Origin: an uncultured Porphyromonadaceae bacterium
Lineage (GTDB): Bacteria > Bacteroidota > Bacteroidia > Bacteroidales > Muribaculaceae
DNA: 64,000 bases
Direction of reading: 5' to 3'
NCBI GenBank assembly: GCA_900550395.1
Contig: URSD01000005.1
Location: 1 to 64,000, forward strand
Shown: one piece after another, positions 7,278 through 16,086 of the stretch
Numbering within the stretch: the stretch's first letter is position 1
Layout of the letters: the number at the start of each line of letters is the position of its first letter
The notes under the pieces: generated by a model
The model's input: the letters and a program-made list of their open reading frames with translations, nothing else
What the model was told of the DNA's origin: nothing
The model's database searches: none
Program-made: the position numbers and the translations under genes

Positions 7278-8291
7278 TTATTTTACCTGCCAGGTGCTGC
7301 CGGCGAGGATCATGTCGCGGAGCGAGCCGTAGTTTTTGCGCGAACGCACTTCGGCTACCTGTTCGTCGAGGGTGTCGTTGTATACGGGAGCCTCGCCGTC
7401 GCGGATGACGCCCACGGCCAGAGGCAGCTCGGTGCCGTCCATCATCGCCAACTGCTGGTGCAGGAAATTGGACGGGGTATGGGCGTCGTGCACGAGCACG
7501 TCGTCGAGCGTGTATCCGTCCTGACCGATTGTGACGGCCTTGAGGAGGAATCCGTCCTGCACGAGTCCGCGCTCCCCGTTGGCTCCGAAGAGCATCTTCT
7601 CGCCGTGGCGCAAATGGATTGTGCGCTCGGCGCGGTGCTCACGGTCGGTGACGGAAGCGTGGATGCCGTTGTTGAAGATCATGCAGTTCTGGAGTATCTC
7701 TACTACGGAAGTGCCTTTATGGCGCGCGGCGGCTACGAGGACTTCCTGCGATGTGGCCAGCTCGACGTCGATGCTGCGGGCGAAGAATGTGCCGCGAGCT
7801 CCGAAACATAGTTCGGCAGGGATGAAAGGATCCTCGACGGTGCCGTAAGGCGATGATTTGCTGACGAAGCCTCGGGGGCTGGTGGGAGAGTACTGACCTT
7901 TGGTGAGGCCGTAGATCTTGTTGTTGAACAGCAGTATGTTTATGTCGATGTTGCGTCGTACGGCATGGATGAAGTGGTTGCCGCCGATAGCGAGTCCGTC
8001 GCCGTCGCCGGAAATCTGCCATACGGTCATCTCCGGATTGGCGATCTTGAAGCCTGTGGCGATGGCGGCCGCACGGCCGTGGATGGTATGGAATCCGTAT
8101 GTGGCCATGTAGTAGGGCAGACGCGAGGAGCAACCGATGCCGGAAATGACGGCGGTGCGGTGCGGGGGCACGCCCAAGGTTGCCATAGCCTTGTGGAGAG
8201 TGTTGAGTATGGCGTGGTCGCCGCAGCCGGGGCACCAGCGCACGCTCTGTCCGTTTTTATAGTCGGCGGCTGTATATTGTGTTTCTTCCAT
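7278..8291 (-). CDS. korB: 2-oxoacid:ferredoxin oxidoreductase, beta subunit
   Basis: 337 residues. The TPP-binding beta subunit of a 2-oxoglutarate (or related 2-oxoacid):ferredoxin oxidoreductase. It carries the N-terminal CPGCG motif (Cys20, Cys23) and the thiamine-diphosphate signature GDGDG...NN (about 95-125), with NNKIYGLTKGQYSPTS typical of the KorB branch. The complex oxidatively decarboxylates a 2-oxoacid to its CoA thioester and reduces ferredoxin, which fits an anaerobe with a partial reductive TCA cycle. It follows korA by 4 bp. 2-oxoglutarate is the most likely substrate, but motifs alone do not prove it. Confidence 0.92.
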   Translation of the reverse strand: MEETQYTAADYKNGQSVRWCPGCGDHAILNTLHKAMATLGVPPHRTAVISGIGCSSRLPYYMATYGFHTIHGRAAAIATGFKIANPEMTVWQISGDGDGLAIGGNHFIHAVRRNIDINILLFNNKIYGLTKGQYSPTSPRGFVSKSSPYGTVEDPFIPAELCFGARGTFFARSIDVELATSQEVLVAAARHKGTSVVEILQNCMIFNNGIHASVTDREHRAERTIHLRHGEKMLFGANGERGLVQDGFLLKAVTIGQDGYTLDDVLVHDAHTPSNFLHQQLAMMDGTELPLAVGVIRDGEAPVYNDTLDEQVAEVRSRKNYGSLRDMILAGSTWQVK

Positions 8292-8295
8292 GACG

Positions 8296-10149
8296 TTACT
8301 GGTTTATGATGTTTTTGACTCCTTCCACGAGCTCGCTGACGAGGAAAGGCTGTCCCTGCACTTTGTTGATGCGGCGGATGTCGATGCCCGGTACGTGGCA
8401 CTGGAGCCAGTCGGCCATCATGCCGGTGTTGAGTTCGGCCACGATTACGTGTTTGTAACGGCGGAGCACATCGGCTGTGTTGGCCGGCAGAGGATTGATG
8501 TAGCGGAAGTGGGCGAATGCGGTGGGAATGCCCTGAGCGCAGAGTTCTTCGGCTGCGGAATGCAGATGGCCGCATGTGCCGCCCCAGCCTACGAGCAGCG
8601 TATCGGCATCCTTGTCGCAGAGAACTTCGAGTTCGGGAATATCGTGTGCTATGCGCTGTATCTTCTCGTGGCGCAGACGCACCATTTTCTCGTGGTTGGC
8701 GGGGTCGGTGGATATGGCGCCAGTAGCGCAGTCTTTTTCGAGGCCTCCTATGCGGTGAGCCAGGCCCTCGGTGCCCGGCACGGCCCAATAGCGTGCGAGG
8801 GTCTCTTCGTCACGCACGTACGGTTGCCAATTGCCGGCAAGCCGAATGTCCTCGGGTACGCGACGAGGGTGTATTTCGGGATATTCGTCAAGTTCGGGGA
8901 CACGCCAAGCCGAGGCTCCGTTGCCTATGAAAGCGTCGCTCAGCAGAATGACGGGGGTCATGTGTTCCACGGCTATGCGGCATGCTTCGAAAGCCATGTC
9001 GAAGCAGTCGGTGGGAGTGGATGGGGCGACAACAGCCACGGGACTCTCGCCGTTGCGGCCGTAAAGGGCCTGCATAAGGTCGGTCTGTTCTGTCTTTGTG
9101 GGCAGACCTGTGGAGGGTCCGCCGCGCTGTACGTCGATGACTACCAGAGGCAATTCGGCCATGACGGCAAGTCCGCTGCCTTCGCTCTTGAGCGCGAGGC
9201 CCGGGCCGGAGGTGCTGGTGACGGCCAGGTTGCCGGCGAAACTGGCTCCGATGGCGGAGCAGACGCCTGCAATCTCGTCCTCCATCTGCACGGCTTTTAC
9301 TCCGAGGTCCTTGCGCTTGGCAAGCTCGTGGAGGATGTCGGTGGCGGGGGTGATGGGGTAGCTGCCGAGGAACAGAGGCAGGCCGCTTTTCTCTGATGCC
9401 ATGATCAGTCCCCAGGCTGTGGCTGTGTTGCCGTTGATGTCGGTGTACAGGCCGGGACGCTGGTCCTCGGTCTCTATACGATATGTGGGGACGGATGCAT
9501 GCACGTTGTGTCCATAGTCGAATCCCGCGCGGAGCACAAGCTTGTTGGCTTCGAAAATCTGCGGCTTTTTGGTGAATTTGCCGGCGAGATGGTTCTCGGC
9601 CTCGGCGAGAGGACGGTCGAAGAGCCAGCACACGAGACCGAGGGCGAAGATGTTGCGGCACTTGAGCATGCTCTTGTTGTCGAGTCCGCTGTCCTTCAGA
9701 GCTTCGCGTGTAAGCTGTGTTACGGGCACCTGAAGCAGATATTTTTCATCGATACCGAGTTCAGCGAAGGGGTCTTCGGTCTTGTAGAGGGCTTTCTGGA
9801 GGTCGGCGGGACGGAAAGCGTCTATATCGACGATGATTGTGCCGCCGGGACGGAGGAAGCGGATGTTCTGTTTCAGTGCGGCGGCGTTCATTGCCACCAG
9901 CACGTCGCATTTGTCGCCCGGAGTGTGAACGCCGGCGCCAACGCTTACCTGAAAGCCGCTGACGCCGCTGAGTGAACCCTGCGGGGCGCGTATTTCGGCC
10001 GGGTAGTCGGGGAAAGTAGATACTCGGCAACCCATTGCGGCCGATACGTTGGTGAATATATTGCCGGCCAGCTGCATGCCGTCGCCGGAGTCGCCGGAGA
10101 AGCGTACGACCACTTTTTCCAGCGTTTTTACCTGATGTTTTTCAGACAT
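8296..10149 (-). CDS. korA: 2-oxoacid:ferredoxin oxidoreductase, fused gamma-alpha subunit
   Basis: 617 residues. The N-terminal gamma domain (about 1-190, FSGDSGDGMQLAGN near the start) is fused to the alpha subunit (from about residue 225), with the SYPITPATDILHEL and TSTSGPGLALKSEG motifs that contribute to the TPP pocket and CoA site. This gamma-alpha fusion is the normal KorA architecture in Bacteroidetes. It is the first gene of the korAB operon, with a good promoter about 25 bp upstream of the ATG (10175-10205). The protein should be cytosolic and form a heterodimer or heterotetramer with KorB. Confidence 0.92.
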   Translation of the reverse strand: MSEKHQVKTLEKVVVRFSGDSGDGMQLAGNIFTNVSAAMGCRVSTFPDYPAEIRAPQGSLSGVSGFQVSVGAGVHTPGDKCDVLVAMNAAALKQNIRFLRPGGTIIVDIDAFRPADLQKALYKTEDPFAELGIDEKYLLQVPVTQLTREALKDSGLDNKSMLKCRNIFALGLVCWLFDRPLAEAENHLAGKFTKKPQIFEANKLVLRAGFDYGHNVHASVPTYRIETEDQRPGLYTDINGNTATAWGLIMASEKSGLPLFLGSYPITPATDILHELAKRKDLGVKAVQMEDEIAGVCSAIGASFAGNLAVTSTSGPGLALKSEGSGLAVMAELPLVVIDVQRGGPSTGLPTKTEQTDLMQALYGRNGESPVAVVAPSTPTDCFDMAFEACRIAVEHMTPVILLSDAFIGNGASAWRVPELDEYPEIHPRRVPEDIRLAGNWQPYVRDEETLARYWAVPGTEGLAHRIGGLEKDCATGAISTDPANHEKMVRLRHEKIQRIAHDIPELEVLCDKDADTLLVGWGGTCGHLHSAAEELCAQGIPTAFAHFRYINPLPANTADVLRRYKHVIVAELNTGMMADWLQCHVPGIDIRRINKVQGQPFLVSELVEGVKNIINQ

Positions 10150-10174
10150 AAGATTGGTTTGTTCAATTGCTCGG

Positions 10175-10205
10175 CAAAGCTACAAAAAATGTATGGAATG
10201 CGCAA
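10175..10205 (-). promoter_or_regulatory. Promoter of korAB
   Basis: On the minus strand TTG (10203-10205) and TAGCTTTG (10175-10182) are 20 bp apart, close to the Bacteroidetes consensus. The predicted start point lies about 20 nt before the korA ATG. Confidence 0.7.
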
Positions 10206-10256
10206 CTTTCCACTTCTCAAATATCGTTTCATAGCGTGCTCAGGCGGCAAAATGCT

Positions 10257-11159
10257 TCAGACTCCTTTCTTCGGAAGCTGCAGGTAGTCGCCGCAGTCGA
10301 GATCGGCACTCGGCGGATCGAAACGGTGGCATCCGCCTCCCGGATAACAGGTGAGTTCCCCGACGTAGATGTGTCCGTCGGCATTGTAGAAGTCGACACG
10401 CAGGAAGGTGAAATCTTTAGCGAACATGCGGGCTATTTCCAGCATACGATCGAAGCCTTCGGGTTTTTGCTCTATATGGCCTTCGGGGGCTTTAAGACCC
10501 GGATCATCATATGGCAGGCGGTTCCAGTTCATGTCAAGATAAATGGAACGGTGGTCAGAGCTACGGTTGTAGTCAATGCTCATGAATTTTGGCTCGCCGT
10601 TGCAACAGAATAGTTTGTAGTCTTTTAGGTCGCCATGGTTGTCCTGAACGAACTTTTCCGCTATGATGCGTTTATGCATTCCTTTATATGCCCATTCACG
10701 GCCTAAAATGTACAGGTCTTCCTTGAGCGCCTTGTTTAGCCTGATGCGTGCGGCGTCGCGGTCGAATGTCTCTTTATCTGTGCAAATCACTACTCCTGTG
10801 CAGGCGCCTGCGTTTGTGGCCTTGAGTACAAACTGGTTCGGCAGTGTATCGAAATCTATCTCATCGAAACTATCCCAGGCACCGTAAAGGGGAATAACGT
10901 AGTCGTTTCCAAGGATCTTGGCTACGTGTTGCTTGACTGCATATTTGTCGGCAAAGACCTTCATAAGCGGATTGCGCTCATAAAGTTTTATCCAGGTGAT
11001 TTTATCGTTAAAGCTTTGGGGATTCTTGATGTTGAGTCTCTTGCCTAATGTCCTTTTGAATTCATGTCTGACATACCAGGAATCCGGAAGGAATGTCGCA
11101 TGCTTAAATGCAGCGTGCAGCAGAGCTCCCGGTGTGGGGATTTTTGAGAGTATACCCAT
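10257..11159 (-). CDS. TupA-like ATP-grasp protein (putative amidoligase)
   Basis: 300 residues matching the ATPgrasp_TupA family. It has an N-terminal SFNDKITWIKLY segment, a Lys-containing FVLKATNAG nucleotide-binding strand, EKFVQD, LKDYKLFCCNGEPKF, and the metal-binding tail DFTFLRVDFYN...GELTCYPGGG. ATP-grasp enzymes join a carboxylate to an amine or thiol through an acylphosphate. TupA-like members are usually found in cell-surface polysaccharide loci, where they are thought to add amide-linked substituents such as amino acids. It lies at the downstream edge of the exopolysaccharide locus but is separated from the operon by an ompA gene and a terminator. The acceptor and donor are unknown. 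Confidence 0.8.
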   Translation of the reverse strand: MGILSKIPTPGALLHAAFKHATFLPDSWYVRHEFKRTLGKRLNIKNPQSFNDKITWIKLYERNPLMKVFADKYAVKQHVAKILGNDYVIPLYGAWDSFDEIDFDTLPNQFVLKATNAGACTGVVICTDKETFDRDAARIRLNKALKEDLYILGREWAYKGMHKRIIAEKFVQDNHGDLKDYKLFCCNGEPKFMSIDYNRSSDHRSIYLDMNWNRLPYDDPGLKAPEGHIEQKPEGFDRMLEIARMFAKDFTFLRVDFYNADGHIYVGELTCYPGGGCHRFDPPSADLDCGDYLQLPKKGV

Positions 11160-11181
11160 TATATTAGATATATGTAAACGA

Positions 11182-11212
11182 CAGCCGGAGCATTTGCTTG
11201 ATGCTCCGGCTG
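11182..11212 (-). terminator. Terminator after the OmpA-family gene
   Basis: A perfect 12-bp stem (CAGCCGGAGCAT, 11182-11193; complement 11201-11212) with a 7-nt loop lies 14 bp past the stop of the 11227 gene. The following T-stretch is short. Confidence 0.7.
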
Positions 11213-11226
11213 CCGTAAGGATGCAT

Positions 11227-13125
11227 TTACTTGTTGTTCTCGGGGATGAGGTAGTGAATCTTGACTTTCACGCTGCGGCCCAGCTTGGCGTCAAGACCTC
11301 GGGTGGAGGGATCGTTGACGGGCTTGATACCGTTGGCGAAGAAAGGCTCGTTGGACGTGAGGTGATGAACCTCGGCCATGTTCGGGTGTTTCTGGAGCCA
11401 TGTGAGCACGGTGCGGGCACGGTTTTCGCTGAGGGCGTTGTTGCGGTCCTTGCCTATCTGCTCGGCGTTCTCTCCGGTATAGTTGTCCTGACTGGTGGCG
11501 AGACCTTCGAACTGGATGAGAGCTATCGTGCCGTTGTCGAGGATGTCCTTGATTCGGGCCACGGTGGCTGCGTCAGTGTACTGCTTAATGTAGCCGGTGT
11601 TGCCGTTGAGGGCGGCATAGACGTCGGCGAAGCTGACAATCTCGTCGTTGTTGACCGGCTTGCCGTCCTTGCTCTCCATACGCTCTATGACGATGGGCAG
11701 ACCTGCGTGAGCGTTGAGACCGAAGGTGTTGGTTTCCTTGTAGTTGGCGTCGCTGATGAGCTGCTGACCCTTGGTGGCGTCGTCGATGCGGTAGTGCCAC
11801 TGGTGCTTGCCGTCCCAGATGGGTGCGTAGTAGTAGCCGGATTCGAGAGCGAAGTGAGTCATGTCGGCAGGCTTGAGGCTGAGGCTCATCGGCTCGGTCG
11901 TGCTCATCTCGTAGCCGCGGGGAACGGCGGTTACTTCAAAATCTTTGTTGGCTACTTCGGTCTTCACGTCGTCGTAGGGCAGAGAGTTGGTGCTGATGCC
12001 GGCACCGATGCGTCCCTCGGCGTCGCTGCTGCTGCGGAAACGCTTCTGCGTGTAGATGCCGCCGGCAAGATAGTCGAGTGCGTTGACAGGTGCGTCGGCA
12101 ATCTGAGGCGCGTCGTTGCGTCCCGAGTAGTTGTTGGGGTAGAAGACATAGAAAGACAGAGTCTTGTATTGCACGGGCTTGGCTTCGGCATCGCGTTCAC
12201 GCACCACTACCACTTTCTCCTCACGGTAGTCGCGCTGGTAAAGCTTGGTGGTGCCGTGTCCCCATCCGTGTGCGCGTTTCTTGCCGAGATACCATGTGAA
12301 GCCTACGTCTACGCCCACATTGGCGTCGAATTTTGATGCTGCGTGGTTGGCCTGGCCGTATTCGAGGTCGAAGTTGGTCTGGTAGAACAGGCCGCGCACC
12401 TTGAAATCGAGGCTGAATCGTTTTGCAGGGGTGAAGAAGCGGCTGTATTGCAGCTCGGCGTGGAAGCTGAGCTCGTTGTCGGAGCCGTGGCTTTTTCCGT
12501 AACCCATGTGATGCACTCCGCCGATGCCCAGGTTGAGCAGGAACTGGTTCATGGCCTTGCGGCTTCCATATCCCTCATAGCCGTGGTAGAGGCGCGTGAG
12601 GTTGAGGATGACGTCAAGGCTGATATCCCACCAGCGTGTCTTCATCTTGCGGTACGGCGTGCCGTCGGCGCGGAAGAGGATGTCGCCGTAGCCGTAGTGT
12701 CCGGTAAGATATTCGGTGTATCCTTTGGAATCGGATTTGATGAATTCCACTTTCAGACCTACGCCGGGAGTGAACCATTTGCCGATACCTACGCTCCAGT
12801 CGGGCGACAGCGTGCCGCTGAATTTGCCGCAGCCCATATAGTCACCGATGAAGGTGTGCGCGCCGCCTGTTGCGAATACGAACCAGTTCTTGCTGAATTT
12901 GTTTGTTACTACGCGGGTAGGGTCGAAGACGCTGTCGCGTACAACTTCCGTGACCGTCGGAGCCACGTACTGGTGTGTGCCACGGTATACTTCGGTGTAG
13001 GTGGTGTCGGCGAGGGCATCATCAATATTGTTGTATTTCTGAGCTGCCGATTCCGCAGGCGCGAGCCACACCGCGGCTGTGACCGCGGCGGCAAAGAGCC
13101 TTCTGTAGAATTTGTGGAAATGCAT
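11227..13125 (-). CDS. OmpA family outer-membrane protein
   Basis: 632 residues with a cleavable signal peptide (about 1-28, ending in AESAAQ). The first 290 residues alternate Gly- and aromatic-rich strands ending in Tyr/Phe-Lys-like turns, consistent with an outer-membrane beta-barrel (GVGLKVEFIKS, LSFHAELQYSRFF, GVDVGFTWYLG). The C-terminal OmpA-like peptidoglycan-binding domain covers about 530-630, with the family motif RNNALSENRARTVLTWL. The role is probably to link the outer membrane to murein. It follows the CapD-like gene by 27 bp and may be part of the polysaccharide locus or have its own promoter, which I could not see. Confidence 0.82.
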   Translation of the reverse strand: MHFHKFYRRLFAAAVTAAVWLAPAESAAQKYNNIDDALADTTYTEVYRGTHQYVAPTVTEVVRDSVFDPTRVVTNKFSKNWFVFATGGAHTFIGDYMGCGKFSGTLSPDWSVGIGKWFTPGVGLKVEFIKSDSKGYTEYLTGHYGYGDILFRADGTPYRKMKTRWWDISLDVILNLTRLYHGYEGYGSRKAMNQFLLNLGIGGVHHMGYGKSHGSDNELSFHAELQYSRFFTPAKRFSLDFKVRGLFYQTNFDLEYGQANHAASKFDANVGVDVGFTWYLGKKRAHGWGHGTTKLYQRDYREEKVVVVRERDAEAKPVQYKTLSFYVFYPNNYSGRNDAPQIADAPVNALDYLAGGIYTQKRFRSSSDAEGRIGAGISTNSLPYDDVKTEVANKDFEVTAVPRGYEMSTTEPMSLSLKPADMTHFALESGYYYAPIWDGKHQWHYRIDDATKGQQLISDANYKETNTFGLNAHAGLPIVIERMESKDGKPVNNDEIVSFADVYAALNGNTGYIKQYTDAATVARIKDILDNGTIALIQFEGLATSQDNYTGENAEQIGKDRNNALSENRARTVLTWLQKHPNMAEVHHLTSNEPFFANGIKPVNDPSTRGLDAKLGRSVKVKIHYLIPENNK

Positions 13126-13152
13126 CGTATGTGATATTGATTGTTTTGTTAT

Positions 13153-14739
13153 TCATTGACGGGTAGAGGACGGCCGCTGAAAGTTGTCGCGGCAGATATA
13201 CTCCGGCACTATACTGTGCATGAGCATAAGTGTGGCGTCCTCGTCGTAGCTTTTTGCAGTTTCAATCAACCGGCTTATCTGTGCCTCCGCCTTTTCAAAA
13301 TCGACAGGGCGCATCTTCGCTATTTTGATTTTGGGATGTCGGGTGGGGAGGACTTTTTCTTCGTCGGCCAGCAGCTCCTCGTATAGCTTTTCGCCCGGAC
13401 GCAGGCCGGTATACTCAATCTTTACATCGGAACGCCCGCTCAGGCGAATCATGTTTTTGGCAAGGTCGGCTATGCGTACCGGCTTGCCCATGTCGAAACT
13501 CATCACTTCGCCGCCGTGTCCCAGAATGGCTGCTTCCAGCACAAGGCTGCATGCTTCGGGTATGAGCATGAAGTAGCGTATTACGTCGGGATGGGTTACC
13601 GTGACCGGACCGCCGCGGCGTATCTGCTCGCGGAATGTCGGGATAACGGAACCGTTGCTTCCCAGTACATTTCCGAAGCGTGTGGTGATGAATTGGGTGG
13701 AATTTTCGGGCAATGTCTGCGCCAGTCCCTGACAGTAGATCTCGCATATACGCTTGCTGCAGCCCATGACGTTGGTCGGGTTTACGGCCTTGTCGGTGGA
13801 GATCATGATGAATTTCCGCGCTTTGTGGCGCACAGCCAGGCGAGCGAGCTTTACGGTGCCGTCGATGTTGTTGAGCACGCTTTCCACGGGGTTGTTCTCC
13901 ATCATGGGCACATGCTTGTAGGCCGCTGCGTGGAATATTATCTCGGGACAGCTTTGTGTCATGATGGCGTCCATGCGCCCGCTGTGGCAGATGCTGGTGA
14001 CTATGGTGCGGAAGTTCAGGGCCGGGTATTCGCGTTTCAGATGCACACGAAGGTCGTGAAGCGGCGTCTCGGCCTGATCGATCAACACCAGTTCCGCCGG
14101 TTCGAAAGCGGCCAGCATACGGCTCAATTCGCTGCCTATGCTTCCTGCGGCACCGGTCACCATCAGTCTGCGGCCACGCATCGCGCCGGCAATGGCCTGA
14201 ATGTCGACGAGAATAGGATTGCGCGGAAGCAGTTCGGAAAGTTCCATGTCGAGCAGGGCCCCCGAGCTAAAGCCGTAGGCGCCTCCTGGAATGCGCTCCC
14301 TCAGATAGTAGTCGTAGAACCATTTTGCGAGCATGCGTATGCCGCACATGGCGGCTGCCGCCAGAAGGGTCAGCAGCACGAGGTCGCGCAGACGCATGGG
14401 CAGAAACACGCGGTCAAGATGAACGAACACCCGCAGAAGCATGATGATGCATACGCCGAGCGTGAGGGCGGCCGACACGCGCAGCAGATCGGAGATGGTG
14501 GTGTTGCGTATTATGCCGCTGTATGTGTGGAATACTCTGAAGCCTATGCAAAAGCAGGCGGTGCAGAGCAACAGTGTCCGGATCAAAGGACCGAAATTGG
14601 CCGCTACCGCCGCCGGACCATGATCAAGAGTGTAAGCGAGCCAGCCTGAAAGGAGCACGATGATACAATCGCATAGCAGTACACACCAATATGGCATGCA
14701 ATTACGCGACAGATACCAGTCGAGCAGCTTTTTACGCAT
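13153..14739 (-). CDS. CapD/FlaA1-like nucleoside-diphosphate-sugar 4,6-dehydratase, short form
   Basis: 528 residues. Four N-terminal membrane helices (about 15-140) are followed after a short linker by the SDR domain, with GAAGSIGSE near residue 196, ISTDKAVNPTNVMGCSK near 315-331 and LRPGEKLYEELL. As in the WbpM/CapD group, the usual SDR Tyr is replaced by Met (MGCSK). Such enzymes make UDP-4-keto-6-deoxy-HexNAc, a precursor of bacillosamine-, QuiNAc- or FucNAc-type sugars. The middle CoA_binding_3 domain of about 100 residues, usually found between helices and SDR domain, is absent; only about 25 residues separate them. It has its own -7 box (14828-14835). Confidence 0.85.
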   Translation of the reverse strand: MRKKLLDWYLSRNCMPYWCVLLCDCIIVLLSGWLAYTLDHGPAAVAANFGPLIRTLLLCTACFCIGFRVFHTYSGIIRNTTISDLLRVSAALTLGVCIIMLLRVFVHLDRVFLPMRLRDLVLLTLLAAAAMCGIRMLAKWFYDYYLRERIPGGAYGFSSGALLDMELSELLPRNPILVDIQAIAGAMRGRRLMVTGAAGSIGSELSRMLAAFEPAELVLIDQAETPLHDLRVHLKREYPALNFRTIVTSICHSGRMDAIMTQSCPEIIFHAAAYKHVPMMENNPVESVLNNIDGTVKLARLAVRHKARKFIMISTDKAVNPTNVMGCSKRICEIYCQGLAQTLPENSTQFITTRFGNVLGSNGSVIPTFREQIRRGGPVTVTHPDVIRYFMLIPEACSLVLEAAILGHGGEVMSFDMGKPVRIADLAKNMIRLSGRSDVKIEYTGLRPGEKLYEELLADEEKVLPTRHPKIKIAKMRPVDFEKAEAQISRLIETAKSYDEDATLMLMHSIVPEYICRDNFQRPSSTRQ

Positions 14740-14827
14740 TATAAGGTCAGATTAAGGACTTGATGGTTCGTAATATGAGAAATGTGCTTGATATAGTATC
14801 ATGAGCATGTGATGCTCACAATTTGTG

Positions 14828-14835
14828 CAAAATTA
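14828..14835 (-). promoter_or_regulatory. -7 box upstream of the capD-like gene
   Basis: TAATTTTG on the minus strand, about 90 bp before the capD-like start, in an AT-rich gap of 173 bp that separates this gene from the main glycosyltransferase operon. No -33 match is clear. Confidence 0.45.
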
Positions 14836-14912
14836 CAAAAAATATTTGTAAATATATTTGTTTGGCAATAATAAAGGTGATACTTTTTTGTCTTAATATG
14901 ATAAAAAACAGT

Positions 14913-16076
14913 TTAGAGGTGTGTTTTTTTGTGTAGGACGGCTTCTGTCGCAGCCTTGTAGAAGTCCAGCTGCCGGCGACGCAGCTCTTCCTGTTCCCAA
15001 TGCGCCCGGATGTGCGGACGTGCGGCGGCCGCCATTAGGCTGCGCGCTGCCTGGTCTGTAGCCATGCGCATCATTGCATGGTAGAGGGCATCGGCGTCGT
15101 GTGGCGGTACGACGAAACCGTTCACGCCGTCGCTGATGATTTCGCGTGAGCCGTTTATGTCGGTCACTATGGATGGGAGCCCCATCGCTCCGGCTTCGAG
15201 CACTACGTTGGGGAATCCCTCGCGGTAGCTTGGGAATACGAGTGCGTCGGATGCCGCCATCCAGGGACGTACGTCGGATTGCTCACCGGTGCAATGTATT
15301 GCCGGACAGCTCATTAGTGTGGTTTCAGTTTCGTTGTCGACAGGGTCGATGGTATCCTCTCTTCGGCCGACAATCAGCAGGCGCACACCGGGCATCCGGG
15401 CGTATAGCCTACTGAATGCAGCGGCCAGTTCGCACATGCCTTTGTCGGCCACGATGCGTCCCGCGAATATGAATATGAAAGAGCCTCCTATGCGTCGTCG
15501 TATGTCTTCAGCTTCCATTTCGATGGCCTGCGTGCGCGCATAGTGGAGCATGTCGATGCCGCGCATGTTGCCGTAGCCGATGACGCGCAGTGGCTTTCGG
15601 GTTATTCCGTTCTTCAGGAGGTCGGCGCGCACGCCCTCTCCTTCCGGAATGATGTGAGTGGCGCATGCGCAGGTGAGTGTGTCGGTGAGTTTGAGTAGCC
15701 GTCGTTTCATCCCCCTGGCGGTGGGAAATACAAGTCCTGTGAAGGTGTGGATGCGTACCGGCACTCCTGCCATGCGTGCGGCAGCCATGACGAGGAGGCC
15801 GGCTTTAGGCGTCATGCTGTGCACGACGTCGGGGCGCTCGCGGCGCATGATGCGCCACAGACGCCATAGCGCGCGCAGATCGGCCAGCGGGGAGATGCGC
15901 CGGGCCATCGCCACCGGCAGTGTGCGGGTTTGTGTCTCCTCAGCCAGCGCGTCAAGGTCGGAATCCGGAGAGGCAAGCGCCACGACATCGTGGCCCAGGG
16001 AGCGAAGCCTCCGGGGCATGTCGGCATAAAACGTGCGCTGCGACAGGGCGACCGTCGAGGCCAGAAGAAACTTCAT
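14913..16076 (-). CDS. Glycosyltransferase family 4 protein
   Basis: 387 residues of GT-B fold. The acceptor-side N-terminal half contains RPDVVHSMTPKAGLL. The donor half starts at FIFIFAGRIVADKG (about 205), with the GT4 E-x7-E region YREGFPNVVLEAGAMGLPSIVTD near residue 295. It resembles the family-1 transferases that extend capsular or exopolysaccharide repeat units. It is the last gene of the long polysaccharide operon, 10 bp after a DUF5683-like gene. The sugar donor and linkage cannot be told from sequence. Confidence 0.88.
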   Translation of the reverse strand: MKFLLASTVALSQRTFYADMPRRLRSLGHDVVALASPDSDLDALAEETQTRTLPVAMARRISPLADLRALWRLWRIMRRERPDVVHSMTPKAGLLVMAAARMAGVPVRIHTFTGLVFPTARGMKRRLLKLTDTLTCACATHIIPEGEGVRADLLKNGITRKPLRVIGYGNMRGIDMLHYARTQAIEMEAEDIRRRIGGSFIFIFAGRIVADKGMCELAAAFSRLYARMPGVRLLIVGRREDTIDPVDNETETTLMSCPAIHCTGEQSDVRPWMAASDALVFPSYREGFPNVVLEAGAMGLPSIVTDINGSREIISDGVNGFVVPPHDADALYHAMMRMATDQAARSLMAAAARPHIRAHWEQEELRRRQLDFYKAATEAVLHKKTHL

Positions 16077-16086
16077 CAGCGGCGTT

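Noticed and set aside
10996..12336. A 446-codon frame on the plus strand opposite the ATP-grasp and OmpA genes
   Set aside because: It spans two real minus-strand genes and the terminator between them, which a true gene would not do without trace of its own signals.
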